Assembly: GCF_028640845.1 (NCBI RefSeq)
Contig: NC_080540.1
Coordinates: 258,340,958-258,404,957 of the forward strand
DNA: 64,000 nt
Direction: 5' to 3'
Source: Ahaetulla prasina
Lineage: Eukaryota; Chordata; Lepidosauria; Squamata; Colubridae
Shown: positions 22,640 to 32,984 of the stretch, in pieces
How positions within the stretch are numbered: the stretch's first letter is position 1
Layout of the letters: the number at the start of each line of letters is the position of its first letter
Made by a program: the position numbers and the translations under genes
Notes under the pieces: model-generated
Database searches by the model: none
What the model saw: the letters and a program-made list of their open reading frames with translations, nothing else
Told to the model about the DNA's origin: nothing

Positions 22640-23550
22640 TACAATTAGCTCATGAAAACAGATGTAATCTGAAAATTATTTTGTCGTTGCTTGTTTAATA
22701 ATTTGGGACTTTCTGCATAAGTTAAAAACTAACCTACTTTTCCCAATTAGATCTTCATCAATTTTAGGCATGATTTCGATAGTTGTTTTTTTTTTTTTTC
22801 AAAGAAGAGTAAATTCCTATGCACAGCTGGTGGTAGATTATTCTTCATTTGTTAAATCATCCAGTGCAATGTTTTAGCCTCAGTGAATCTTTGGATTTTT
22901 AATTTTTTTCCATTTGTTCCAGTATAATGAAAACTAGTTGTGCCAACTTTAGACTGTTATTAAGCAGGAAGAAACTTTGGTTTGCCTCAGAAAATGAGGT
23001 TTTGAAATCACCAAACCAAAAATGGCCCATTTTTCTTTTGCCACATCCTCAGAATGGCCTATTTAGAGCTCACTATTGATGAGCTAAAAATGAAACCTCT
23101 TGGGAATTATTTCCATTTCCAGGAATTTTTTTTTTAATTTTTTTTTTGCATCTCTACTAGCAGTCATCCATCTCTGTTCCATATACATTGCTATGTGTCT
23201 ATCAGAAATACATGTTGCTGACACAAAGTCACTGTATCAGTGAGATGGGCAACATAGGGATTTAATAAATAAATAAACAAATTTATTCTTTCAATTAAGT
23301 TTAACTGGGCCCTTGATTCTATTTCATGTGGGTAGTTACTAGGAATATACGAAGCATCCAAAAGAAAAATATTGCAAAGCTTGTACACATGACCAAAGCA
23401 TCCCTTCTCAAAATGTTAAGCCAGCTACATTCTCTCGAAACTACCTTGGCTACTCCAAAAGCTTTTCCTAGCTGCCTATATGTGCATTAGACTTGGATTT
23501 AGAATAACTTTATTATCACTGTGAAGGGAAGCAGAAAAGTTCAGCTTCTC
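22640..23550. other. Unassigned non-coding stretch
   Basis: No recognised gene or repeat; T-rich runs at 22788 and 23127. Confidence 0.4.
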
Positions 23551-23560
23551 TCTGCCACAT

Positions 23561-23649
23561 CATTCAACATGACTGCTTCTCTCCTCTTTCTCGAACTCAT
23601 ACACACAAAGCAAACATGAGAAGGAGACGAGAAGCAGTCAGGTTGAATG
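23561..23649. repeat. Imperfect inverted repeat, 32-bp arms
   Basis: 23561-23592 is the reverse complement of 23618-23649 with four mismatches, around a 25-base loop. It abuts the MITE that follows. Confidence 0.8.
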
Positions 23650-23654
23650 CTAGA

Positions 23655-23842
23655 AGACTTCGTTGAACCTTTCTGTTGGTTCTGTGGGTGTGGCTTGGTG
23701 GGCATGGCTTGGTGGGGTGGTGCCACCCCACATTGCCATGAGTGATGTCAAGTTGGCCATGCCCACTCAGTCGCATGACCACCACTACCACCAAGCCATG
23801 CCCACAGAACCAGTAGGGGAAAAAATTTGAATGTCACCCCTG
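23655..23842. mobile_element. Foldback MITE of the GGTTCTGTGGGTGTGG family
   Basis: GGTTCTGTGGGTGTGGCTTG near 23678 returns as its near reverse complement CCAAGCCATGCCCACAGAAC near 23792, with TGACATCACT-type sequence between. The right end GTCACCCCTG fits the family. The left end is too diverged to place, and no convincing 8-bp duplication was found. Confidence 0.65.
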
Positions 23843-23899
23843 ATTTTACCATTGAGTTTTTTAGTCTTTAAATCTTTTAACTATTGTTATCTACTTTAG

Positions 23900-23975
23900 A
23901 ACTTCCAAGTTGCCCAGAAGCACCCTATAGGAAAGATGGGTGGCATACAAATTTAATAAATAAATAAAATAAAAC
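23900..23975 (+). mobile_element. LINE 3' tail (L2/CR1-like)
   Basis: TTGCCCAGAAGCACCCTATA, GATGGGTGGCATACAAATTT and then AATAAATAAATAAAATAAA form a typical L2/CR1-group 3' end. Nothing of the ORF remains. Confidence 0.6.
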
Positions 23976-23999
23976 ATATACCTGCTCATTTCACATATG

Positions 24000-24300
24000 T
24001 GACTCTGGATAGTTCACAGATTCTAAAACAGAAAACAATATTTACAAATAAACAACCAAAAATAAAAACCACTGGAAACTGATTAAAACATTTAAAACTT
24101 CATTTGCGGAAGTATACAATACAATGGCTAACAATACAGTCAGTTAGCAGGCTCCCTCACCACCATTGGGTCTTCAGGCACAGTGACAAAGCCTTGTTCT
24201 GAGAGCCTTCTGAAAGGCCACAGGGTCAGGACGATTCTATGCACAAAAAAAGTCTAGGACGAAACCTTCAAATCAGCCATGCCGAAAGATCCTAATGATG
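24000..24300 (-). mobile_element. Degraded LINE 3' UTR (L2/CR1-like)
   Basis: GACTCTGGATAGTTCACAGA, AACATTTAAAACTT, and GCAGGCTCCCTCACCACCAT with AAGGCCACAGGGTCAGGACG resemble antisense 3' UTR and tail sequence of squamate L2/CR1-group LINEs. Old; boundaries approximate. Confidence 0.45.
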
Positions 24301-24879
24301 CAGCTGTCTTACCACTTTAAGAGAGACTCTTTGCCCCTCCAATAAATGAAGCAAAGTGCTTTGCCCAGCCTTATTAAGTGTAGTCCATTATCAGGTAATC
24401 TGCAGATTTGATAAACTGCTGTTCCTTGCCATGCCATGGTATCCTTATGGAAGGTTTTCTACTCTTTGAACTGGCCCTAAGTGACAGTCTGCTTAATATG
24501 CAGTTTGGCAACCTACTGTCATTAAATCAAATGATAAATATTAAACAGTCCAGATAGTGTGAAGCCCTAACGGGCATTATATTCAAAAAGAAGCTACAAA
24601 AGAATATCAACAAAAACTCTTCGATAGGATGAAAGCAACCTAAAAAGGTTATGTGTGTGAATGAATGCTCGTGATTGCCTTGGGGCTTCAAATGTCACCA
24701 AGTTTCATTGGTCTTCAATAGCTCAGAGTATCTGTGCGCACTATGGTCTGCATTGAATACAGTACCTCAGCAGAGGTGTAGGTGTGTTTATCTTTAGAAA
24801 TTTTTGCATGTAGAAAATGTTTGCTTGAAGAAATGTACTATTATCACCACCAAGCACCTGTTAACTTACTATTTGGGAA

Positions 24880-25370
24880 TGTTGGAAGGAAATCCATCTG
24901 GTTCAGTTCCAAGCTGGGAGAAAGACGCTGGAAACAACATGGAGGCTGATTGGAAAGCAGGTCCATTTATTGGTGAACAGAACCACCAGGGTTTGTGGGT
25001 CTGGGTCAGCTGAAAAATTAGCTAGATTAGTGCCAGGATTTTTATACAGGTCTTGAAATGTTGTTGGAGGGGGGGAATTGTGCAATGTCTGAAATACCCT
25101 TAGGAAATTGTGCAATGTAGTGAGCCCTATGTCTTCTGCTAAATGGTAGTGGGTTAATCTTATTATGTCCTAAATGGTCATGTTCTGTTCTTCTTAATCC
25201 CATTATCCTGGAGCTGAAGGTCTTTTGTTTTGTAGATAGGCTGGCCCAATCTTTCTTAATGGACACAAAACATCTGCTGGGGGGAGGTGCTATTAAGAAA
25301 CACTGAGTCTGCTTTCTGTCTTTAAGAACATATTTCTCCATTTATCCCTTTGGAGAAATATAATATTCTG
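24880..25370 (-). mobile_element. Probable solo LTR
   Basis: Read on the minus strand there is a TATA-like TATAAAAAT (about 25040), then AATAAA (about 24966). About 85 bases later the unit ends in TTCCTTCCAACA. This promoter to poly(A) signal to CA order is LTR-like. The distal boundary and target duplication could not be found, and no internal genes are present. Confidence 0.45.
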
Positions 25371-25399
25371 CTTCTTTTAGATATTGGAACTCTGTACAG

Positions 25400-26617
25400 T
25401 GATGAATAATTCTGTCTTTAATACTGGACACAATAAAATTACTTATTATAAAGAAAACAAATTAGGTTCTTGTAAAAAAAAAACCCCTGCTTTTAATACC
25501 CTCTATTAAAAAAGTAGACCTTATTATTATAAATAAAATATTTTGGGCCTCAATCACATACAGAATTAAAATCCATATTATAGCATTTTACCTAATAACT
25601 GTACTGTGTTTTAATTTAATTCTACAGTAGTTGCTGTATTTTGAAATAGCCATTTCAAATGGCTATTTCAAATCCATTACAGGATTTCAGAAAGGGAAAC
25701 ATGATGTATTGATCCCATTTAAATTGATTGCTTAGTTTCTATAACCCAATTTCATGTAATCTACATATATTCAGTATACAATATACATATTCAATGTAGA
25801 GCAGTGTCAAAAAAGTCAACATGACATTTGAAACTACAGCCTCTTACCTTAGTTCATATATACATAGCCAGGACTACCATTTTAGCTTTTGATTCATCCA
25901 CCTCTGTGGACATTTACTTACAAATAAATGTTCAGGAAGGTTTATTCTCTAAAAGGTTTGGTAATAGAACAGAGCAAATGGCAGTCAAATGCCTTGAATA
26001 AATTATGACAGTAAATAAAATATAGATTTACTGTTATAATTTAGATTCCAGAGAGCTATGCCACAGGGAACTTCATATGACAAAGTGTATCTTTTATTTA
26101 CTAAATATCCTTGGGCTATATACTCCCCTAGCAATTGAACCATTATTTCTGCACTTGTTTTATTTATGTGGCTTCCAGAAAGTATTCGAGTTGTAAAAGT
26201 GCATTTTATGCTATATAGCTGAATGATGAAAGATTCAGGAATAGAAAAAAGGAGGAGCTTAATTAATAATAACCGTAATTCACATCTGCATATCCTTCTT
26301 ATTCAATTAATACTATAACCCTCTTAATGTTTATTCATGATTATTCATAAGGCTGAAGTTCCAAGCTTCAGAAGGATTTGGAGGAGCCAAATTATCTTCT
26401 TGTGCAGGGGCCAGAGCTATTATTTCCTTCATCGCAAAATGCAAAACTCACAACCTTGGAAGGAAGTTTGTCTTCATTACTAGCAGAGTTTATCTTTTGT
26501 AGTAGTGGTTCATTCTTTGCTAATGTCAACCTAACAGGTATCCTGATGTGCTGCAGAGAGATACTGTAAGCTTGCCCTGGAAAATAAAATTGTTGACCAT
26601 TATTTCTTCCACTAATA
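25400..26617. other. Unassigned AT-rich stretch
   Basis: No gene recognised. It contains a perfect 31-base palindrome at 25641-25671. Confidence 0.4.
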
Positions 26618-26625
26618 TGTTATAC

Positions 26626-27078
26626 CAGGGGTGTCCAAAATTGGCAACTTTAAGACTTGTGGATTTCAACTCCCAGAATTCCTCAGCCAGCAATTTATCA
26701 TTTTCACATAATTCTTCCAGTTGAGAATCCCCAAGTCTACATTGACATCTCATCTTTTCTGTGAAAGCTAAGGATGTTCTCTCTTATTCTCTATATACAA
26801 AAGTCAGGGAACTGAGAAAGAAAATAAGTGTCCCCATCCACCCATTGCACAGCAAGCTGCGTGGCTGACCTGAGACTAGAACCTGGTCTTTGATTCCTTT
26901 CCCATACATTATACTGTTCATTTGGCTCCAACTTTATTGGAAAATAACCAGTTAGATCAGTGGACTTGGTTAGATTGTGGACTTCAACTCCCAGAATTCC
27001 TCACCCAGCTTTTATGGCTGAGGAATTGTGGGAGTTGAAGTCCACAAGTCTTAAAGTTGCCAAGGTTGGATACCCCTG
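26626..27078 (+). mobile_element. Foldback-family MITE carrying extra internal DNA, 453 bp
   Basis: The left end CAGGGGTGTCCAAAATTGGC and right end GCCAAGGTTGGATACCCCTG are inverted. Flanks TGTTATAC (26618-26625) and TGTTATAT (27079-27086) match 7 of 8. The arms contain the CTTGTGGA.TTCAACTCCCAGAATTCCTC core of the family. Unlike the 116- and 126-bp relatives, about 260 bases of unrelated sequence sit between the arms, and the second arm has its own small foldback. Confidence 0.75.
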
Positions 27079-27306
27079 TGTTATATGGAAAGCATTTTGC
27101 TATAAAATAACAAAAACAAAGTTGTCCTCTGTAAATCAAAAATATAAAAATATGCTTCAGTGCCTCAAAGTATCTTAAAAATCAAAGGGAGTTACAAGAA
27201 ATGTAGCATTTGCAATGTATAGTAGTTAAATCACTCATAATATTTTTTGTAGGTCATCTAATTTACCTTCACCTAGCTTTACCTAGCTTTAAGGGCAAAT
27301 ACTAAA

Positions 27307-27640
27307 CTAGAAACTAATTTCATTTGTGAATGAAGTCAACATCAACATGAGCTGGTCCAACAGTTGTTTTTCTTTTAAGCAGATGTAATTATGCTTACTC
27401 TGCATTGATGGCTTATATATTTTATAAAATTGAAAAATGATTTCCTTATAGAGTGCAGAGGCAAGGTCCCTTAGCACCAGTCCACCTTTTTCTGCAGTTA
27501 TTCTAATTTCCCTTGTTGAATGATATTTTATGGAAAACCACAGTCTTCTAGTGATCTTTGCATAGTTGTTCTGGAGCATTTGAAGCATCTCTATTGGACT
27601 CCAATCAGCCAACATTCTTTTAGTTAAGTTTCTGGAGAAA
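27307..27640 (-). pseudogene. Possible LINE ORF2 fragment
   Basis: A 102-codon frame reads NNYAKITRRLWFSIKYHSTR, EIRITAEKGGLVLRDLASAL, YKEIIFQFYKIYKPS. The phrase AEKGGLVLRDL resembles the AKERGGL-LPDL block downstream of the RT in L1-like elements. No catalytic motif is visible and the family is uncertain. It is not an obvious host exon. Confidence 0.35.
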
Positions 27641-28032
27641 GTAGACTATAATTTCAGAGGGTCTGGAGGAAATGGATTATCTAATTGTTTTGCAGCTGGA
27701 TTTCAGGCCAAGGCACACCACAAAAGCAGTATCCATCAAGTCTATCAAGAGCCTGAACAGGGGTGATGCAACTGTTTTGGTTTTTCATAATTCATGATAT
27801 TCTTCTGGAGTTGCCATGGTGTCTGGAAGTGGGAAGATGTTGACAAGTAAGGAGAGATCCAGCCTGAAATCCCTGGTGTACAGGTGGTCTCAGGTTTTGA
27901 TGCTTTTGTCTTTGTATCAATTTCTGGATATCGGTTCCATCACTTCTATTGCCTATGCTGTCAATTAATATTTATTTATTTACAATTTAAGTTTCTCCAA
28001 TATTGGATCTAAAGTTTACACTCTTGCCTATC

Positions 28033-28169
28033 CAGTGATGGGATTCAGCCAGTTCGCACCACTTTGGGAGAACCGGTTGTTAATTGTCTGAGCAGTTTGG
28101 CAAACTGGTTGTTGGAACAAATCATTAGGGCAGACAACTGGTTGTTAAATTACTTGAATCCCACCACTG
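28033..28169 (-). mobile_element. hAT-type MITE, 137 bp
   Basis: CAGTGATGGGATTCA and TGAATCCCACCACTG form the inverted ends. Flanks TGCCTATC (28025-28032) and TTCCTAAC (28170-28177) match 6 of 8. Same family and same 137-bp length as 42979-43115 and 45626-45762, but in the opposite orientation. Confidence 0.85.
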
Positions 28170-28213
28170 TTCCTAACCCATGGTTTCTTTATCCTTGGTT
28201 TCTTTATCCTTTA

Positions 28214-28460
28214 GAATAGAATAGAATAGAATAGAATAGAATAGAATAGAATAGAATAGAATAGAATAGAATAGAATAGAATAGAATAGAATAGAATTTT
28301 ATTGGCCAAGTGTGATTGGACACACAAGGAATTTGTCTTGGTGCATATGCTCTCAGTGTACATAAAAGAAAAGATACGTTCATCAAGGTACAACATTTAC
28401 AACACAATTGATGATCAATATATCAATATAAATCATAAGGATTGCCAGCAACAAGTTATA
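28214..28460 (-). mobile_element. CR1-L3 (Snake1-type) LINE 3' end with (AATAG)n tail
   Basis: On the plus strand about 17 AATAG units (28214-28297) precede TTTTATTGGCCAAGTGTGAT and TGGACACACAAGGAATTTGT, then GGTGCATATGCTCTCAGTGT. This is the reverse complement of the 3' end at 32.8-32.97 kb. The tail pentamer is copied from the LINE terminus. The copy is 5'-truncated near 28460. Confidence 0.88.
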
Positions 28461-28917
28461 GTTTATCCTACACTGTGCAAAAACTAAACAACATATATTG
28501 TGTTAAGTGTTAGATCATCTTGTATTATTAGCATGTTGCATGAACCCAATTAAATACAGTTATGCATAGCTGTATAGGGATGATGCACTATACTAGCATT
28601 TTCCTAATGTAGCCAGCTTAAACATAGTGGTCATTCTCAAGTCATTCTCAAGTTGTTGACACCATTGGCTGCTTTTCTAATTAATATTTTTAAACTTCAT
28701 ATTTGTTGTAGTTATCTTTCTACAAATAAGGCATACTGGTTTGACTCTTATGTATACTTATTTTTGCAAATGCTCACAATCAGTTGTTTATACTGTTGTG
28801 GAAGTTCATTCCTTTTTAATTTAAAAACAGCAAAGAAAAAACAAATATATGGGAAATTGACGGTATAATCCTATTTTAGGGTTATAATTCAGTTATTGGC
28901 AATATATTTTATTACAT

Positions 28918-29104
28918 TCATCTGGAGATTCTCAGTCATCCAGGTCACAGTTGTCCCAAAGGTAGACAACCTTTTTCAAAAGGCAACTGGATTTTGTTTT
29001 GCTTCAAGACATTTCACTTCCAATCCAAGAAGCTTATTAGATGAGAAGTGAACATCTTCAATCAAAATAAAGTCCAGTTGTCTTTTGAAGAAGTACCTTT
29101 GGGA
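28918..29104. mobile_element. Penelope-like 3' region in inverted (hairpin) arrangement
   Basis: 28918-29032 reads antisense (GGAGATTCTCAGTCATCCAG, then AAAAGGCAACTGGATTTTG and CACTTCCAATCCAAGAAGCT). From 29036 the same sequence runs in sense (GATGAGAAGTGAACATCTTC, GTCCAGTTGTCTTTTGAAGA). The sense part also matches 2050-2150. Inverted terminal copies are a known habit of Penelope-like elements. Confidence 0.7.
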
Positions 29105-29215
29105 TATATATTAAATTTAGTTTTTTTAAACTTGTCTGTATATCTACAGGTCCCACTGAATTCTCTTGAAATTATATGCCATCAGTTATATGACTATTAT
29201 CTCAAATTCTAAGGC

Positions 29216-29394
29216 AAGGGTCCTCAACCTCTGGTACGTGGACCAGACCAGGCTGTGGTATGCCAGAAACCACACAAAAAAGCAAAGCCCCATCTGTGGG
29301 ATGCAATAGCACCCTAAACCACGTATTTCTAGTCCACGGAAAAGCCTCTCTCCACAGAACTGGTCCCTGGTGCCCAAAAGATTGGGAGATGCTG
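29216..29394 (+). mobile_element. hAT-type MITE, 179 bp
   Basis: Ends CAAGGGTCCTCAACC and TTGGGAGATGCTG are imperfect inverted repeats. Flanks TTCTAAGG (29208-29215) and TTCTAAAT (29395-29402) match 6 of 8. The interior has GGACCAGACCAGG and a diverged partner near the right end. Confidence 0.65.
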
Positions 29395-29402
29395 TTCTAA
29401 AT

Positions 29403-30389
29403 TATAAATAAAAATCAGAGCCCTTTATTACCAAAAAATTGAAGCCACATATTACACATATACTTATCACTATTCGATAAGTATATTTGAATCAACAATG
29501 GGAACGTAAAATGTCATGCCAATATAGTTTTATATCAAATTAAAGTAGGTGGATAGCAGATGGTCTCAGCAGTAGGGAAAGTCCCTAAGACAAAGTAGAT
29601 TATAGTTTGTTGAAAATTAAATATCTGTGTAAATAATATAAACAGGAAGAAGGTTAAATATCTGCACAAATAATCAGGAATAAATCATGTGCCGTTATAT
29701 CAGGCAAGACACACATTAGCCCCTGAGAAACAACTGAGTGACACATAAATTGTACTTAAGATGACATTATGAAAATGTAACTATTCAGAAAAATACCAGT
29801 TCAGTTAAACTAAATTCTTGACTCGCAATCCTTAACATTTAGATTGATAACAGCAAAACCAACCATGGAAGTAAAGATATTTAAAATTGTTTTATTCTTA
29901 TTAGAATTGATATTTTTGAATCATTTGTTCAAATTCTCCTAATCTCTGTTGTCCTTTAGGGGAGGGCACACCTAGAAAGTGATTCAGAAGAATTGCATCA
30001 AAGTAATATATCAGCTCAACTTATTTAATGTGAATCTTTAACAGAGCTGCATTTATTTTGCAATTTGTATGGGATGCTGAAAAAAAGAAATATATGTCAT
30101 AGGCTCATGTGTTTCTTTAGAGTTAATCATACAAAACAACTGCAACACAGTCTCCTTTTCCAAGATGAAGTCTCATTTCCTAGCTTAATTCCAGCTTCTT
30201 TTCCTTCTCCCTTGTCTTAAAGGTGTGCACCCGTCTCCTTTTAATGATTAATTAGGATCAAATTTCACAATTTCTCCCTTTTTAGTTATATACTACATGT
30301 AATCTATAAATATATAATAACATGTAGAAACTTTTTTACTCTGGAATGTTGAAAAAACATACTTTGGTGTTACTAACTTGCAAGCTAAC
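29403..30389. other. Unassigned AT-rich stretch
   Basis: No gene or recognised repeat. Confidence 0.4.
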
Positions 30390-30397
30390 CTACAGTA

Positions 30398-30629
30398 CAG
30401 AGGTGGGTTTCATCGGGTTCTGACCAGTTCTGGAGAACCGGTAGTGGAAATTTTGAGTAGTTTGGAGAACCGGAAGTAAAAATTCTGACTGGCCCCGCAC
30501 CCATCTTTTCTCTGCCCCCCAATGATCAGGAGGAAATGGAGATTTTACAGTATCCTTCCCCTGCCACGCCCACACCCACCAAACCACACCCACAGAACTG
30601 GTAGTAAAAAAATTTGAAACCCACCACTG
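30398..30629 (-). mobile_element. hAT-type MITE, 232 bp
   Basis: Ends CAGAGGTGGGTTTCA and TGAAACCCACCACTG. Perfect 8-bp duplication CTACAGTA (30390-30397 and 30630-30637). Contains GGAGAACCGGTAGTGG and CCACACCCACAGAACTGGTA, the reverse of the 42.1 and 44.06 kb copies. Confidence 0.93.
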
Positions 30630-31077
30630 CTACAGTAGTTTAATCTTATGTCTGCAAGTTCCTCAGTTTGTCTGTAAATTCGTAGCTACAAGTTTTTTTA
30701 ATTGATGTATCTTCATAGTACCTGACACTGTTTCTACACAGAGTCCCTCCACAGACTGCTAGGTTGCATAAATGCTGAAGATAACTGAGTCTATAGTTTG
30801 AGCCTAGAGGAGATAGTCTGAGTAGGAAATTCCTCCTACCTAAGTGTATCATCTCTTAACCAGGAGGCTTCCCAGCTGGACAGTCTAGTAGTCACTGCTG
30901 CTGTAACTTCTTCAGTAAGCCCCATAGTAGAATTTTTCATTAGTAGACTTGGTGACACCCACACTGCTCTGCAATAGGGGTATTTTAATAGGTCCCAGCT
31001 GGTAAACTGCTTGTTGCTATTAGACTTTCTCCCAGGCCTCTGCTGCTGGGCTGTTATCCTCCTATTCTTGGCTGTTT

Positions 31078-31385
31078 TTTTTTTTGTTGTTGTTAGTTGC
31101 GAAGTCGTGTCCGACCCATCGCGACCCATGGACAACATTCCTCCAGGCCTTCCTGTCCTCTACCATCCTCTGGAGTCCATTTAAACTCATGCCTACTGCT
31201 TCAGTGACTCCATCCAGCCACCTCATTCTCTGTCGTCCCCTTCTTCTTTTGCCCTCAATCTTTCCCAGCATTAGGCTCTTCTCCAGTGAGTTCTTCTTTC
31301 TCATTAGGTGGCCAAAGTATTTCAGTTTCATCTTCAGGATCTGGCCTTCTAAAGAGCAGTCAGGGTTGATCTGATTGTTTTTTAC
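31078..31385 (-). pseudogene. Bov-B (RTE) LINE ORF C-terminus and 3' end
   Basis: The minus strand is open from about 31385 to 31062 and reads NPDCSLEGQILKM, YFGHLMRKKNSLEKSLM, GKIEGKRRRGRQRMRWLDG, MVEDRKAWRNVVHG. This is the highly characteristic C-terminal tail of Bov-B/RTE ORF2 proteins. The 3' end is rich in AAC (TTGTTGTTGTTAGTT on plus). Endonuclease and RT are absent, so the copy is 5'-truncated. Its known role is target-primed retrotransposition and, through the tail, mobilisation of SINEs. Confidence 0.9.
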
Positions 31386-31389
31386 CTCC

Positions 31390-32478
31390 CTTTCAATGAG
31401 CCTTTTTGAAAGCCTACTGCTGCGGCTCCATCATAGGGCTGCTGGTGCACCATTTTTTTTCCCTGGACTTCAGAATATCTTATCTCTGCCTCCTTCCACT
31501 GTTGTAACTTCAAGCACGGTTAGCTACTGCTGATTTTCCCTTGACTATTTTGCCATTCAGCTTCCACCTGTGTAGTTTAAAGGGGGGGGGGGAGAATCCA
31601 GCATTTTCAGCTGAAAACTTCAGCTTCTTTTCAACCAGCTCTAATCCATAGGACAATATTTCTCCACAACTCTCTCCTGCCTCCCTGCTGGTTATAAAGT
31701 TCCTCTTTTTATCTCTCCCCACCCCCTCATCAGCATAGACTGGTGAGGCCATTTAAAATTAACAGCAATAGGAAAGGACTGCAAGGCATTCCTTTCCAAG
31801 CTGTGTAAACTCAGTATTTTTGCATTTTAAAAATGCTACACATTTAAAATAATGGCTATAAATGATAAATTGTAAACTTTACTAACATACTTCTATAGAT
31901 ATTCCAAAAACTTCAGACATACTACCACACACCATCCAGATGTTACCAGCTGGTAGGAAATTATCTGTCAATCACAGCATGACTGTAATTGTTCAATGAC
32001 TTTGACAGATGGCTGGACCTACAGCTTTAGCCATCTCAACATTTGCTCCAGGCTTCAGCTCCTGTTTTGCTTAGGCAAGCTTGCAGCAGACTTACCAAGA
32101 GAACAATTTTATCGTTGAGAGTTTTATGTTAATCTGAAAAGTTTTTTTAAAAAATTGAGCCTCCATCTAAATTATTCATGAGCCTCATGGGGGCATGACC
32201 CATAGGTTCATCATCCTTTCTATTACATTAATGATATTTTTTAAAGGTTCTTTTTTATCATTGTGAAATCAGAACTTCACCTCTGAGCAGCTTATAGACT
32301 TCCTTACAATACTGTAGTTAACTTAAATATCCTAAAGCAAAGAAATAACAAAAATAGACAATTGTAGTCTAACCATCCACACAACTATCTAGCACCTTCA
32401 GAAACAAGTCACTCTTCTCCACCATCTCCCAAATCCTCTGAAAATGCCAGGTTTGGATAACTTTTCACAATAGCATGG
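31390..32478. other. Unassigned non-coding stretch
   Basis: No gene recognised. A G-run at 31579-31592 and a GC-richer patch are the only marks. Confidence 0.4.
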
Positions 32479-32499
32479 ATGGGGGAAACCTGATTACCT

Positions 32500-32978
32500 G
32501 CCTTCCATTGAGGACCTGTATACTGCACGAATCAAGAAGAGGGCCGTGAAAATATTTGCAGATCCCTCGCATCCTGGACATAAACTGTTTCAACTCCTAC
32601 CCTCAAAACGACACTATAGAGCACTGCACACAAGAACAACTAGACACAAGAACAGTTTTTTCCCGAAGGCCATCACTCTGCTAAACAAATAATTCCTCAA
32701 CACTGTCAGACTATTTACTGAATCTGCACTACTATTAATCGTTTCATAGTTCCCATCACCAATCTCTTTCCACTTATGACTGTATGACTATAACTTGTTG
32801 CTGGCAATCCTTATGATTTATATTGATATATTGACCATCAATTTTGATGTAAATGTTGTACCTTGATGAACGTATCTTTTCTTTTATGTACACTGAGAGC
32901 ATATGCACCAAGACAAATTCCTTGTGTGTCCAATCACACTTGGCCAATAAAATTCTATTCCATTCTATTCTATGCTGC
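32500..32978 (+). mobile_element. CR1-L3 (Snake1-type) LINE 3' end
   Basis: An ORF2 C-terminus (see the separate entry) is followed by a 3' UTR of about 285 bases. It ends GTGTCCAATCACACTTGGCC AATAAAATTCTATTCCATTC TATTCTATG. The ATTCT units are the start of a tail microsatellite. Matching 3' ends in reverse are at 28.3 and 50.98 kb. Confidence 0.9.
32505..32694 (+). pseudogene. CR1-L3 ORF2 C-terminal fragment
   Basis: It reads YLPSIEDLYTARIKKRAVKI, FADPSHPGHKLFQLLPSKRH, YRALHTRTTRHKNSFFPKA and ITLLNK before a stop at about 32690. The RALHTRT--HKNSFFP-A--LLN signature is typical of the L3 branch of CR1. The fragment lacks stops but starts abruptly, without RT or endonuclease. Confidence 0.85.
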
Positions 32979-32984
32979 TTCGGA

